A stretch of 24,361 nt of DNA from Priapulus caudatus (GCF_000485595.1 NW_014577216.1:176555-200915), one strand, 5' to 3'; shown: positions 9,250 to 19,478, numbered from the stretch's first letter. The notes: a model not told the origin generated them from the letters alone. Program-made: numbers and translations.

Positions 9250-10093
9250 TAATACCCCCGTCACACTGGACGGCGACCATCCGCGACCGTACGGCGACCA
9301 GAAAACTGTACAAGGTCGCCGGCAAACGCGAACACAACGCTCGAGAAAAATTCCCAACAAATTACAAACGAAAAAAACCTGTGCGATCATACCGCGTTCT
9401 CACGGCGCGCCCGCCACGACCTCTCCGCGCTTATGGCGTTTCTATGAGATCTATGGACTTGCAACGGCGATCACCGGCGTTCCCGCGCGCTCTCACCACG
9501 CCTCATGGGGTCTTACCACGCTCTTCTACGTGGTATCGCGACTGCACGGCGACCTCACGGCGTTTCTACCACGTTCTTCACAGCGACTATATAAGCTGGT
9601 CAGATTTTCGGAAATTTTAACTGTATAGTTGGCGTTTGCTGAGTAGAACACGGATGCGAAGAAACAAGCTACCAGAGGCCGAGCCGTGGCCGTGGCCGAG
9701 ACAGATCGGCATGAAAACAGATCGGCAGATCGGATGAGACAGATCCATGAATTCGCCGTTGAAAATGTTACCATTTCGCAGCGTCTTTGCCACGCGTGTA
9801 CTGCGCGTGTACTACGTTTATGGAGATGTTACGACGCTTGTCTCACGACCTTTCGCGACCCCACGCGTTCTCACCGCGTTCCAGGTCAGATCGCCGAACC
9901 TTGGCGTTTTTGAACATGCTCAAAACAACGCCGTGACTCGGCGATCATTGGCCGACCATGGCGACCACACCACGATGTCTGGCGTTTCCACCAGGCTTAT
10001 ACCACGCTATATGGCGACCTTGGCTCGCTATGGGCCCATTTTCCGCGCGCGTAGCAGCCCAGTAAGGACGCCACCCGGTGTGACGGGGTATTA
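9250..10093. mobile_element. 844-bp non-autonomous DNA transposon candidate with TIRs
   Basis: The left end taatacccccgtcacac, continuing tggacggcg, is the inverted complement of the right end (10069-10093), which reads from outside as taataccccgtcacac then cgggtggcg: about 22 of 26 with one gap. If the TIR proper begins ATACCCC, both sides are flanked by TA, a possible target duplication. GA-rich DNA flanks both sides. The inside is GC-rich, with scattered ggcgacc and accacg motifs in both orientations. Open frames cross it, but none resembles a transposase. Confidence 0.75.
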
Positions 10094-10165
10094 TGGGAGA
10101 GTGAGGAGAGTGAGGGAGAGTGAGGAGATGGAACGAGAGACAGAGAGAGGAGGAGGAGGAAGGGA
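10094..10165. repeat. Purine-rich (GAGAGTGAGG)n tract
   Basis: Imperfect repeats of gagagtgag directly right of the 844-bp element. They probably continue the GA-rich target into which it inserted. Confidence 0.8.
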
Positions 10166-10726
10166 ATGTGAGATATTGTATGAAAAGAGAGGAAATAAAA
10201 AGAGAAGGCGGCAGAGGGAGAGAAAAACCTGTAGAAAGGGAATTTTTGCGTCATTAACCATGTGTCTATACGTGCTTATAATACGCACCGTGTGGGTGCC
10301 TAGGTGGATCGCTGTATCTTTCTGTGTGCTGTGCCGGTGTGACTGTGCACACGTGTGCGCCTCTTCCACCCCTCCTCCTAACACAAATCACACCGAACAC
10401 GCGCACACTGGAGAGGTGCACAGAGGAAAGGAAAGGAATAGATAATTGTGAACGTCTAAACAAATGAAGGCCTGCACCCAGATAAAAAAAAAATTACAAT
10501 TTCGACATGTGATTTAACAAATCAGCTCAACTTTATTCAACTTGATAACTTCACACAGGAACCAGCAAGTCTACTTTAACGTACGAAATACACATATATA
10601 GGGTGACTGTTCAGCACATCAAGTATACCATCGCACAAATAAAGATTTTAGATAAAAACTTTCAGGTCGAAACAACGCGCCAGCACAATATCTTGGTAGT
10701 AAGTGAGCTCATTTATTTCTTTTTTA

Positions 10727-10821
10727 ATCTGTTGAAACCATAGAAATATATAGCGACACTACTACCTACACTACAGACACTAGTACAGTATACCTATACT
10801 ATTTCTATGGTTGAAACAGAT
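10727..10821. repeat. 95-bp hairpin-forming inverted repeat
   Basis: Arms 10727-10748 and 10800-10821 are complementary at 20 of 22 positions; the two mismatches are adjacent. The intervening 51 bases have no evident structure. Confidence 0.7.
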
Positions 10822-10937
10822 AATGAACAAATTGATTACTTCTCTCTTAAATTCGCAATCCTTTATATCTATATACTGCGTATAAATCCATTTTCGTTCA
10901 TCTTTAAATATTGTGGATACACTATTTTTTTACATTT

Positions 10938-11130
10938 TCACAAAAATCAATTATATACAGTAAAACTAGTATATAAAGCCAACTCAAATGAAACAGCAAA
11001 GGGGAAGTGGGCTTTGGGGACACACTCCCGTCTTACAGAGGTGGGTTGGCTGTATAACTGCACACAAGAGAAAATGCATATGACCTTTATAGACAGGTGA
11101 CCGTTCTATAGGTGTGACCGCTAACGCGTT
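10938..11130 (+). repeat. Possible transposon-derived fragment
   Basis: Begins near tatatacagtaaaact and ends with ctttatagacaggtgaccg and ttctataggtgtgaccg, a phrase style I associate with dispersed repeats in marine invertebrates. No inverted ends are clear, so this is a weak call from general recollection. Confidence 0.3.
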
Positions 11131-11407
11131 TGACTGTGTTCATGTGGAACCGTATCAACCTTGGTTCCTGCTGTGATACACACTAAAGAAGAATTTTATT
11201 TGTTTTTTCGTGACAAGCTAAGGTTATAATATGAAAAAGATTGTCATTATCTACCCCTGATAATATTTATATGCAAGAACGGACTAAAACATTACCTTTA
11301 TAGTAATCATCGACGCAAGAACGTCTAGTAAAAGTGTACTTTTTGCCTTTTCTTTGGCGCGCATGCTGAATGGAATAGAAGCAATATATATGAGGCATGA
11401 AGATAGT

Positions 11408-11447
11408 GTAAACATATCTATACTATTTACCATATAGATATGTTCAC
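11408..11447. repeat. Short hairpin
   Basis: Arms 11408-11422 and 11433-11447 pair at 14 of 15 positions (core aacatatctata / tatagatatgtt) around a 10-base loop. Confidence 0.65.
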
Positions 11448-12277
11448 CAGCCAGGATAGCTGTAATTCACTCCCTTACACCAAGGTACAGGGTAAAATAT
11501 CATATTAAGTTTCGCCAACTAAAGAATATAAGAAAACAAATATCTATATTGAGGGTTCGGGGTCTGTTACCTATTGCAGAGACCCATTGTCTTAATTATC
11601 GTAATACATATAGTAACTCAACAGAATTGCAAAAATAAATTATTATAACTAGCTGAGATAATACAACCATATGATGTAGACCAACATGTTGTCGTATCAA
11701 TTCATGTAAGATATTAAACACAGCACAATATCTAGTTGCAATAATGATTTGTTGGAGAAGTTTAGACAGCTAATATTGTTATTAACAAAGTGGCGAAAAT
11801 CACACACACTTACCAGAATATGGAGGGGGGGCACCTATATGGGCTTTCACTAAAATCAAATACTTACAGACTGTTTATGCCCTGTCTACATGACATTGTG
11901 CTTACAATTTATACATATATATACACAAACATGGATCATGCACTGATTAAATATTGATCACATATACATATAATATACCCGGTCCAAAGTGACAGCACAA
12001 ACTGTTGGTAAATGTTTGTCTATGCTGCATGTCAAAACACCGACACACATGTTCATAGGCATTATGGTCAGTAAGAAGACGGCTGGACCACAGGTGTCCC
12101 ACATCGCAACACCTGATATTTACCTACATCCACCATTTCAAATATTTCAATAGCATAACTTGAACGAATTTATACGACAGGTCAAACCTCAATTGAATCC
12201 GTAATCCAACCGTTTGGCAGCTTCGAGGATTCAGAATGAGGTGATTTCATTTGGCAGCCGTTAGCTTTATCTACTAA

Positions 12278-12287
12278 TTTATTTATT
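12278..12287 (-). terminator. Candidate MGRN1 polyadenylation signal
   Basis: Plus-strand tttatttatt is two overlapping AATAAA hexamers on the minus strand, about 445 bp after the MGRN1 stop codon. It is the nearest such signal downstream of the gene. Confidence 0.45.
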
Positions 12288-12730
12288 TACGTGTCACAGT
12301 ACAGTAACTTGTGCCACCACAGTAATACTGTCAAAAAGGGGTCGAGTAAGCCTAGGTTAGGTTTATACTCTCTACATACTACTTATAAGTTTCATCGGTA
12401 TCAATAATAATGCAGTGTATGCATTATTTTGTCTCTCTTAACTTCAGGTTCGGTCCTTCGAAATTTTCACTAATCCAGAACTAGGATGGCCGCAAGCTTT
12501 CCGGACCAGGGAGGTCCAACATGTAGTTACATGTAGAATAACAAGAATTGCTATAGTACACGTAGTTACAAATCCAATTATAACAGATTTTGATCAAAAT
12601 CACAAAACTGCTACTATTCGAAAACAAGGATGTCAACGTCAACACTGTCAATATTTTTTCGATCACTCGTGTTCTCTCTAGTCGCTGCATGTTCCATCAA
12701 ATCACCGGACGATGTGTGGATGCAGGCGCA

Positions 12731-12882
12731 TCACAGCATGGTGGTCTTATTCCCACTGTTCGCCGCTTGATTCTCTTCCAGTAGCCGATTAGTGCTGCAG
12801 GAGGAACCGTAGCTCTCCCCGCTCACTCGGTCCACGTCGGGCGTGCCCGGCAACCTAATGCAGTCCTTCACCGCAGCCGTGC
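12731..12882 (-). CDS. MGRN1: MGRN1 terminal coding exon
   Basis: The minus-strand acceptor is ctctacgtacag just above 12882; two bases complete a split Gly codon, and the TGA stop is at 12731-12733. It encodes KDCIRLPGTPDVDR and ends KTTML. The LPGTP core resembles the C-terminal conserved motif of the family, as I remember it. Confidence 0.85.
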
Positions 12883-15800
12883 CTGTACGTAGAGCGATAA
12901 ACATGAGATCAGCAGTTACAAACCCATACCTGAATACCATAGCAACATCTGAAGCTGTCCATCTGAAGGTTTTTACTTACGCTGATGATTTATGATCAAA
13001 ACCAAACAAGTTTCCGATGCTAGAATTAACATCTATAGAATTACGATAGAAACCTATTTTGATCAGTTAAAACTATTAATCATGTTGAGAAAGATGAAAT
13101 AATCTCCATGTGGGTAAAGCTTAAAAAACCTGATAAATCATGTGGATTTGATCAAAATAATGTTTCAGTGCATCTTTTTATGATTGTGATCATGATCAGA
13201 TCAAATTCGTGACACTTGCACCCGCGTACTGTGACGTACACGTGCTGTGCACATTAAGCGCAAACGTACAAACCTGATGGAATACTGGTCTTTTCCGGCA
13301 CCTGTCTCGGCGGTTTGCTACTCTCTAAATCCTCGGTATGCGTCTGTTTCGCTTCCTGATCCTTAACAGCTTCCTCTTCCTCGGACCCCACCTCGGAAGC
13401 AGCACCATCGACGTCCCCCTCCTCCTCCTCCTCCTCCTCCTCTGCCTCCTCCTCCTCGTCCTCCACTGTGCGCTTCGCAAACCTCGTGTGGCGTGGCTGC
13501 TGCATCTCGTCCACGATCTCCACCCTGTCCTCCTCGGGAAGAAAGAGCACGGTACACTCGCTGCTCTCCTCCTCTTCCTCCTGCTCCTCCTTCGTGTCAC
13601 GCTTCGCCGTCGACTTCCCCGCGCGTGACGCGTCCTTCTCCGGCGTGCGCGCCACTCCGGACATGATGACCTCGGGCGTGTCGCCGCCGCCACCTCCGGG
13701 CGACTCCGCCGCGCCGCTCTCCGCCGCCGCCGCGAGACCCAGCGTCAAGTTGCGGCCGGGCTCCTGCGAGGCGACGTCGCCGTTCGGGACGCCGAGGCGC
13801 GCGCGCTCGGGGCTGCGGTACGACGGTGGCGCCGCCGCGACTCCGCCGGCCTCCGTGCGCGGTGCCGGCAGCGACGGTTCGCGTTGCCGCGATGACTGGC
13901 TCGGCCCGTTGAGCGCCTCGATGAGCGAGATCGCTTCGTATCCCGGCGGCACACCCGCGTCGTGCACCGCCGGTCCCGAGGAGTCCTCCGCCTCCGACGC
14001 GGGCGGCGGCGGTGGCGCCACCCCGGCGACCTTCTTTCGGAGCGCTCGCATCTGCAGGAGCGCGCGGAACGGCGACCGGCATATCGGGCAGTTGTTCGCC
14101 TGGTAGCGCAGCGAGTCGGCGCAGCAGTTGCAGAGGCACAGGTGCCGGCAGGGCAGGATGAGCGTGTCGCGCACCTCCGACATGCAGATGACGCACTCGG
14201 AGCCGTTGTCGTCCACGTCGTCCTCGTCGCCCGCTTTCGCGCCGCTGTCGGCGTTCTTGTTCTCGATGCCGTATATCTCCTGCAGCAGGTAGCAGAGTCC
14301 GTCGACCATCTGCTTCTGCTTGAGCGGCTTCAGCGAGAAGGCGCCGTCCGACGAGCGCTCGACGTAGCAGAACGTGATGTGCGCCTGCCGCGAGAAGTCC
14401 TCCGTCTCGTCCGTCACGCACTGCACGACGACGGGAAGCACCTCGCGTTCGGGGCTGTAGTTGAGGTCGTCGTCGGCGTGCCGCGACGGATCGAACACGT
14501 GCGACGTCTGCGCGAACTGCTGGTTGGCGCCGCGCTTGTAGTGGTAGGTCTCGGAGTTCATCGCGGGGTCACGCGGATGGTAGACGACCATGCCGTTCGC
14601 GAGCTCCTCCGTCGCAAAGTAGTAGATGGTGATCGCACAGCGCACGTCGCAGTCGAACGTGAACTCGATGTTGTAGCGAGTGTTCGGCTCGGTGTTCAGC
14701 GCGGTCTCATCGCCGCTGGCCTTCGGCGTTTCCGCCGACCTGCAAGAGTGAGAGAGGCGAATCGTGCAATCAACGTATTAGCCAGGGAGCCGTGCAGCTG
14801 TGATTTGCACGGTCAGTTTTGAAACTGCACGGCCAAAAAAATTTTAACATTTAAAAAATTCTTACAAATTCTTCCAGGTGGACCCCCCTGTACACCCCCA
14901 ATACTCCCCCCCCTCGTGAACGCCTACGGCGGTCTTGGCTAAGACACAAAAAAAAATTGCACTCCCAAATATTTTTTTCCGCACTCCCACAATACTCATT
15001 CCTGGCTAACACCCTGCGTGCAATACATTTACAATACATATATATATATACAAAATAACATAGCTCACATTGATTATATCATGCTTATCCTATGCATACA
15101 TACACACATCATCACGGTATATATGCATCACACATGATGTTATAACAGAAAGTATTTCTGAATCGCTATAAGCCATGTGTACAATTAGGTACATCTACGC
15201 AGACAGCAGTCTTCGCGAAAAACTTTTTGAGCCACTTAACCTTCGTAGTCTGTAAAATGTACGTGCCCGAATGACATTCTAGTTGCCCATGTAATTTGCA
15301 TAAATGTTTTTGGAATATTGAGTAAAGAATTGTACACCAAACAACTTCTAGATGCCATTCGTTTCCGGTGTCAACATTTTGTGATTTTAAATTAAAAACC
15401 TTCCGCTGACCTGCGAGAGAGAGCGGTGGTGAATCATGCAACTATGTACTATGTACTGTACTATAGCGCGTACGGCAACACAAGTGTATTACTCACACCC
15501 GGCTTACGGGATTTCACTCCCGCGCGGAATTTTCTAAATTCTCTATTCAATTTTCTAATTCGGACTACTAAATTCTGAAAAAGAGAATATGAACTTACTC
15601 AGAACTGCATATGTTTTTTTTTAAAGAATCAATAGGTTTTCATAAACTGACATACTCAATCACCATGTCAGACTCGATGTTATGTTACACCTGATAGAAA
15701 TGTAGGATTGATGTATATGTCACGTGTGAATAATTAACCATGAATTAAATAATTATATCGTTTACTTCATATTAAAAATTTAATTACACAAACTGTTTCT

Positions 15801-18256
15801 ATAATATTACTGTCAGTATTAGCTTTACCTAGAACCAAATCTACTAACTAGAAAATTAGCAGACATTCAAACTTACTTATGTACAGGCTTCTCATTTTCA
15901 TTTATTAAAGTGGTCAGCAAAACATTTCAAATTTTAAAATGATGCTTTTACGTATATTAGTCACACAGCTGCGAATCTTACCTCACAAAGCGCACTGAAT
16001 CTTTCCGAATGTTGACCAGGCTTTTGAGAGTCTTTATTGGCTCATTGGCTTGCGGTGCAGGATATGGGAAAGGAGTTGGTCGGTTTCCTAGGAAGTTAAG
16101 GTCTGCATTCTCACCAAAGAGGTATGCTTCTGGAGGAGTAGTGTCAAATCTTTCACCTCCCATGATGAAATGACTGCCAAAATAACACCCTGTAAAACAA
16201 CAATTATTGCAGCGTTTCAAATCAGCACTCTCCTAGCTGACAAAAAGAATGATAATAAAGGTGGGCCACAGCATTTCACCACTATGTCGCCCAAACTGCT
16301 TCAGACATTTCAATAAACGAGTGACACTACACTTCATCAGGTACCAGATCGGAAAAAAAACACAAATTTCGGCAATTGCACTGCAACAACAACGCATTTA
16401 AATTCTCTTTTTTCCCCCGGATGATTCCAATCTGGAACAACATACCCATGGGTGTTGTGGAAGCAACTGATGTTGACACTTTCAAATCAAGGATTCACTC
16501 CCACATGCAAGCAAACCCGAACACAGCAAGAAGACACCTAGTACCATTGCACTCATATTATTATTATTATTATGCACCTGTTGTTTGTTTATTGGGTTTA
16601 TCCCTGAAGGCACTTACTACCTTGTCACTATATCCAGTGCAGTGGACACCGACAAGTACGAGAACATAACATAACATAACACGACACAAGCAGTAATGTT
16701 TTCAGGAAAACATTAAAAATGTCATACTGACATCATCACAAAATAAATAGTTGAACGCATCCGGAGGATCCTGGCATTGGAGCGACCCATCATTACCCAT
16801 TAGCACCCAACTCCTGCTGACTGGACACCTCTCCCATTCCTCCGTGCAGAAGACTGTTACATAGATCAAACCTCAAAACATGGTCCGACTGTACATGTTT
16901 ATGATATTACATTGCGTTATCATGCATTGCAGGTACGTATTTCTTCACTACATGCTAAACGCCCAACCCTACTCCTGTTCCTGGCTATTACAGATAAACT
17001 ATCTACAAGTACAATTACTAATGTATATAACATGTGCAAAACATATGTTACAACACGGTACACCTGCACTTACCAGAGTATGATAATAGTTACTACTCTG
17101 AAGAGAGGCCATTTTCTGCACGCAGATCTGAGGGAGATAGATACCCTAATGTAACCCTATAAAACTCAGACACGGGCCCTGCATGTATATCATATGCAGC
17201 CAAGGCTATACAGTAGAGCAGTGTAAACCGACCAGGCTCTCCGACTGTTACACGGCGGAGGAGCCTGACACCCTTCCATACGAAATGCCTGGTAGCTTGA
17301 AAACAAACTCCGAATTTCGTAAAATTTCGTAAATAAAACAATGTATTACCACATTTGACCTCACCTGTTACATGTTGCAACTATCACTACACTTCTTAAT
17401 TACTATTTACCTCGAAATACACGTTAAAATAAGAGAATTTCGAACAGCTATACTATTTGAACGTTGTAAAACGCCATTCTGGATGTTCTTATGTCTCTTT
17501 TTGTACGCGAAAATTCACGAACTTACGCTACGTATTATGGGATATCTATGGGAAAATAGCGGCGTTTTTTGAGTTTTATCTTATCAATTTATAAACAATT
17601 ACTCGCTGACACGTAAGTACATGCTCAGTAATAGCGCACATATAATAAATCGAGGCGTGGAAGTACAGAGAAGCTGTAAGAATCATAAAAAGTGAGATAA
17701 TTTAACATTAAATAGCAGCGCACGTGCTGCCGAACAAAATTCTAATGCGTCGGTTTGTGATCTCTCGCTACGTAGTGTTAAGCGAGATAGGAACTTGGGG
17801 CTATAGAGCAGTGGAGGTTTAACTTAGGGTAGCATGAATCTGGATAGTCCGAGATTCCTCTGACCAACGCCCACACCGACGATTTTGGTCGATTTGGTGT
17901 GGGTTAGTGTACGAGTCCCATGCCCATGGGCATGGGCCATCACAAGGGAGTCAGAGTACTAAGTAGGTATGAATTAAGTTAGAAAGTTCATTAAACGCAG
18001 TCGTTGACAGACCTCTGACCGTTGACAGATCATTAATAAAAACTCGGATAACATCCCTGTGAGGCTGTGTAATGTGTATGAAAAAAAGTAGAGCAAAACA
18101 AACGAAATGACGCAAACAACAACATTGATTGAACATACGAGTCACGACTGCGTAATTGAACTTCGCACCTGACTTCGGAGGGTATCTATACGCATTATGT
18201 GTCGTGATATCCACTTCTTCGACACCAGCGTTCTGTCGGCTGGCTAATGCACCCAT
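12731..18256 (-). CDS. MGRN1: MGRN1/RNF157-type E3 ubiquitin-protein ligase, complete coding region
   Basis: RING E3 ligase of the mahogunin family. In vertebrates it ubiquitinates TSG101 and, with MEGF8, signalling receptors. Four coding exons (18256-18169, 16189-15982, 14739-13274, 12882-12731) join in frame to 637 residues. Seen: MGALAS start, an N-myristoylation-type Gly2 like human MGSILS; YRYPPKSG and SHFIMGGERFDT; the conserved domain preceding RING, including LKPLKQKQMVD and LLQEIYGIENKN; C3HC4 RING at about 281-319 (C281, C284, C296, H298, C302, C305, C316, C319) with LRYQANNCPICR; PPGYEAISLIEALNG at about 364-378; a Glu-rich tail. An upstream in-frame ATG at 18260-18262 is possible, but the Met at 18256 preserves the myristoylation signal. 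The family's PSAP motif is not found. Confidence 0.95.
12883..13273 (-). other. MGRN1 last intron
   Basis: 391-bp AT-rich intron with several tgatca motifs; nothing else recognised. Confidence 0.8.
13274..14739 (-). CDS. MGRN1: MGRN1 large exon: core domain, RING finger, acidic tail
   Basis: The acceptor is ctctcactcttgcag and the donor is gtttgt below 13274. This 1466-nt exon begins after the split Arg99 and holds about three quarters of the protein: the beta-rich domain (IEFTFDCDVRCAITIYY), the RING, PPGY and PPSY motifs (PPSY at about 403-406) and a Glu-rich stretch at about 485-560. It is strongly GC-rich with G/C third positions, unlike exons 1 and 2. Long open frames on the other strand here are GC-bias shadows. 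Confidence 0.95.
14740..15981 (-). other. MGRN1 second intron
   Basis: 1242 bp. Near 14875-14945 there is a C-rich stretch (gtggaccccc, cacccccaatactccccccc, cgcctacggcgg) that looks repeat-derived. A degenerate copy of the downstream acceptor sits at 15402-15440. The remainder is AT-rich and unremarkable. Confidence 0.7.
15402..15440 (-). repeat. Degenerate duplicate of the MGRN1 exon 3 acceptor and start
   Basis: Matches 14731-14767: tccgc(c/t)gacctgc(a/g)agag and gaatc(g/a)tgcaa are shared, about 80% over 40 bp. It keeps an AG acceptor and codes the first residues S-A-E in the same phase, but an in-frame stop follows within six codons, so it cannot serve as a full exon. Confidence 0.65.
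15982..16189 (-). CDS. MGRN1: MGRN1 second coding exon
   Basis: The acceptor is gttgttttacag above 16189 and the donor is gtaaga below 15982. It encodes CYFGSHFIMGGERFD, YLFGENADLNFLGNRP and SLVNIRKDSVRFVR, each matching the conserved N-terminal part of MGRN1. Its third positions are A/T-rich. Confidence 0.95.
16325..16681 (+). mobile_element. 5'-truncated LINE: C-terminal ORF2 remnant and 3' tail
   Basis: The plus frame through 16376-16540 reads NAFKFSFFPRMIPIWNNIP, VVEATDVDTFKSRIHSH, the typical C-terminus of Jockey/CR1-like LINE ORF2 proteins. The copy ends in a pentanucleotide tail (ATAAC)n at 16664-16681. It has neither reverse transcriptase nor endonuclease, and lies antisense in the first MGRN1 intron. 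Confidence 0.8.
17917..17936. repeat. Perfect 20-bp palindrome
   Basis: cccatgcccatgggcatggg equals its own reverse complement. Just upstream, cccacacc (17870-17877) pairs with ggtgtggg (17896-17903) as a hairpin. Confidence 0.85.
18169..18256 (-). CDS. MGRN1: MGRN1 first coding exon
   Basis: Encodes MGALASRQNAG through NAYRYPPKS, then the first base of Gly, with donor gtgcga. The start Gly2 and Ser6 fit N-myristoylation, known for vertebrate MGRN1. Confidence 0.92.
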
Positions 18257-18649
18257 CTTCAATGACTAGCACGCAACTGTTTATATATTTAGTGTTAAAT
18301 CTCAAACAATCAACACAAAAAGCTGAGATTTAGAAACCCAAACACGAAAGCGGATATTGATACCAGTCGACCTTTTGCGAGATAGTGCTGCCACCCCACC
18401 GTCATAGTCATAATCGGGACTTGGCAATAGTAATATTTACCAAGAGAAAATACTTAGATAAGAACATTTTAACTTATATTTTTAAAGTTTGGCAATAATA
18501 AAAGAGTTCTATATGACAGTAGATTTTTGATAAATATTGCAGAAACTTGCTCTTAAATAAGGTTAACGGTTGTGAGGTGGCGGCATACGTCGGTCAAAAA
18601 CAGCAACTTTCTACCAGTAGTAGTACGACTGTACGATAGTCTATAGACA
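18257..18649. promoter_or_regulatory. Shared MGRN1/AMMECR1 divergent promoter region
   Basis: The two start codons point away from each other with 393 bp between them, so both 5' UTRs and core promoters must fit here unless either gene has an upstream non-coding exon. The AMMECR1 start context caATGGCGacc resembles a YY1 motif. No convincing TATA box is placed for AMMECR1; tttatatattta at 18280-18291 is near the MGRN1 start. Confidence 0.65.
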
Positions 18650-18876
18650 ATGGCGACCGTCTGTTTTGGCAGCAAAAAACAGAAGTTAAATAATTCTGTT
18701 GCATCAGTATGCTGCAATAATACTGCAATTCATCCTAATAACATTCCAAACGGCACAAATGGCTGCGGCCATATGGTTGTGTGCCGTGAAATGTGTAACT
18801 TTTGTTTTGATGTACTGTATTGTCATCTTCATGGATACGACCCACCCCGAAATCCTGGATTCACGAACGAAGCATA
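18650..18876 (+). CDS. AMMECR1: AMMECR1 family protein, first coding exon
   Basis: Encodes 75 residues plus two bases of a Tyr codon. It starts MATVCFGSKKQKL, like the MAAGCCGVKKQKL start of human AMMECR1, then has a short Asn/Thr-rich linker (much shorter than the human low-complexity linker), then MVVCREMCNFCFDVLYCHLH and GYDPPRNPGFTNEA, the conserved beginning of the AMMECR1 domain. The donor gtaagt is at 18877. The domain body with the LRGCIG motif must lie on later exons, none found before the window end. The molecular function is not established; human AMMECR1 loss causes a syndrome with midface hypoplasia and elliptocytosis. AMMECR1 versus AMMECR1L cannot be separated here. Confidence 0.93.
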
Positions 18877-18915
18877 GTAAGTTAGCAACTTAGCTGTATA
18901 ACTACTCTTACTAAT

Positions 18916-19248
18916 ATAAGATAAGATAAGATAAGATAAACTTTATTTTCATCGGTATGTGGCAAAATACATAACTAACATTGAGGTATAACTCAGCTCT
19001 TTCAGCCGATAGCGTATCAACAACTAATAGCAATACAGTAGTTTTTACAAAACAGTATTAAGAATTTCACACAATAAAAACAAATTACAACGCTGACAAA
19101 CTGCGACACAGACAAATGAAGATAAAATAAAAGTAATTTCAAGTGTGAAAGTGCAGGCAGAGGCTGTACACAAAAATGCCTGTATTGCCGGAGAGAATTA
19201 ATAGTAATTTACATAGACTGCGCAACACGGCATTCCGTTACCATTCAC
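18916..19248 (-). mobile_element. LINE 3' end with (TTATC)n tail
   Basis: On the minus strand the sequence runs gatgaaaataaagtttatc then ttatcttatcttatctta, a pentanucleotide tail (18916-18938). This fits the 3' end of a LINE in the same orientation as the reverse transcriptase at 20.1-21.2 kb. Whether they are one element depends on the inverted repeat between them. Confidence 0.55.
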
Positions 19249-19478
19249 CAGAGCATATAACAGGAAGAGGCGTACAACGGTTAAAATGCTGGAATACATG
19301 ATTGCAGCTATTAGTCGAATTAATAACTGTCCCGGTTTTATTTTGACGATTCCTTGGCAGTAATTATATTGATCAGCGTGTCCTACCTTGTTCATATAAA
19401 ACAAAGCATGTCCCTACGATGCCTACGACTGAGACTATATAAGCGGGTGAATAATCTGGTATTTTCGCCGACACCGAC
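19249..19478 (+). repeat. Large inverted repeat, left arm
   Basis: Matches the reverse complement of 19803-20036 along its length, roughly 70-80% by eye. The best blocks are around tattagtcg, the ttatattgatcagc stretch (19362-19375) and taccttgttc..tataaaacaaa. It includes a TATA-like ctatataagcgg at 19435-19446. Confidence 0.75.

Larger units (their letters stand above)
10166..12277. other. Intergenic region between convergent genes
   Basis: No coding exon recognised. It contains the small inverted repeats and the transposon-like fragment listed separately; the rest is AT-rich unique-looking sequence. Confidence 0.6.
16190..18168 (-). other. MGRN1 first intron
   Basis: 1979 bp. Holds a LINE fragment in the opposite orientation (16325-16681), an ATT run (16555-16573), and a palindrome with a nearby hairpin (17868-17936). 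An open frame at 17093-17380 on the minus strand has no family I recognise. Confidence 0.8.

Noticed and set aside
8589-9337. Minus-strand open frames of 211 and 192 codons
   Set aside because: Dominated by Ser-Leu and Thr-His runs from GA and GT repeats; no domain.
9747-10445. 232-codon plus-strand frame across the TIR element
   Set aside because: No transposase motif; it crosses the right TIR and continues into purine-rich repeats.
13962-14822. 286-codon open frame on the plus strand opposite MGRN1 exon 3
   Set aside because: It mirrors a GC-rich coding exon whose own frame has RING and other conserved motifs; the antisense translation is Arg/Val-rich with no family resemblance.
17093-17380. 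95-codon minus-strand open frame in an MGRN1 intron
   Set aside because: No recognisable domain; length is compatible with chance, and it is intronic on the gene's own strand without splice support.
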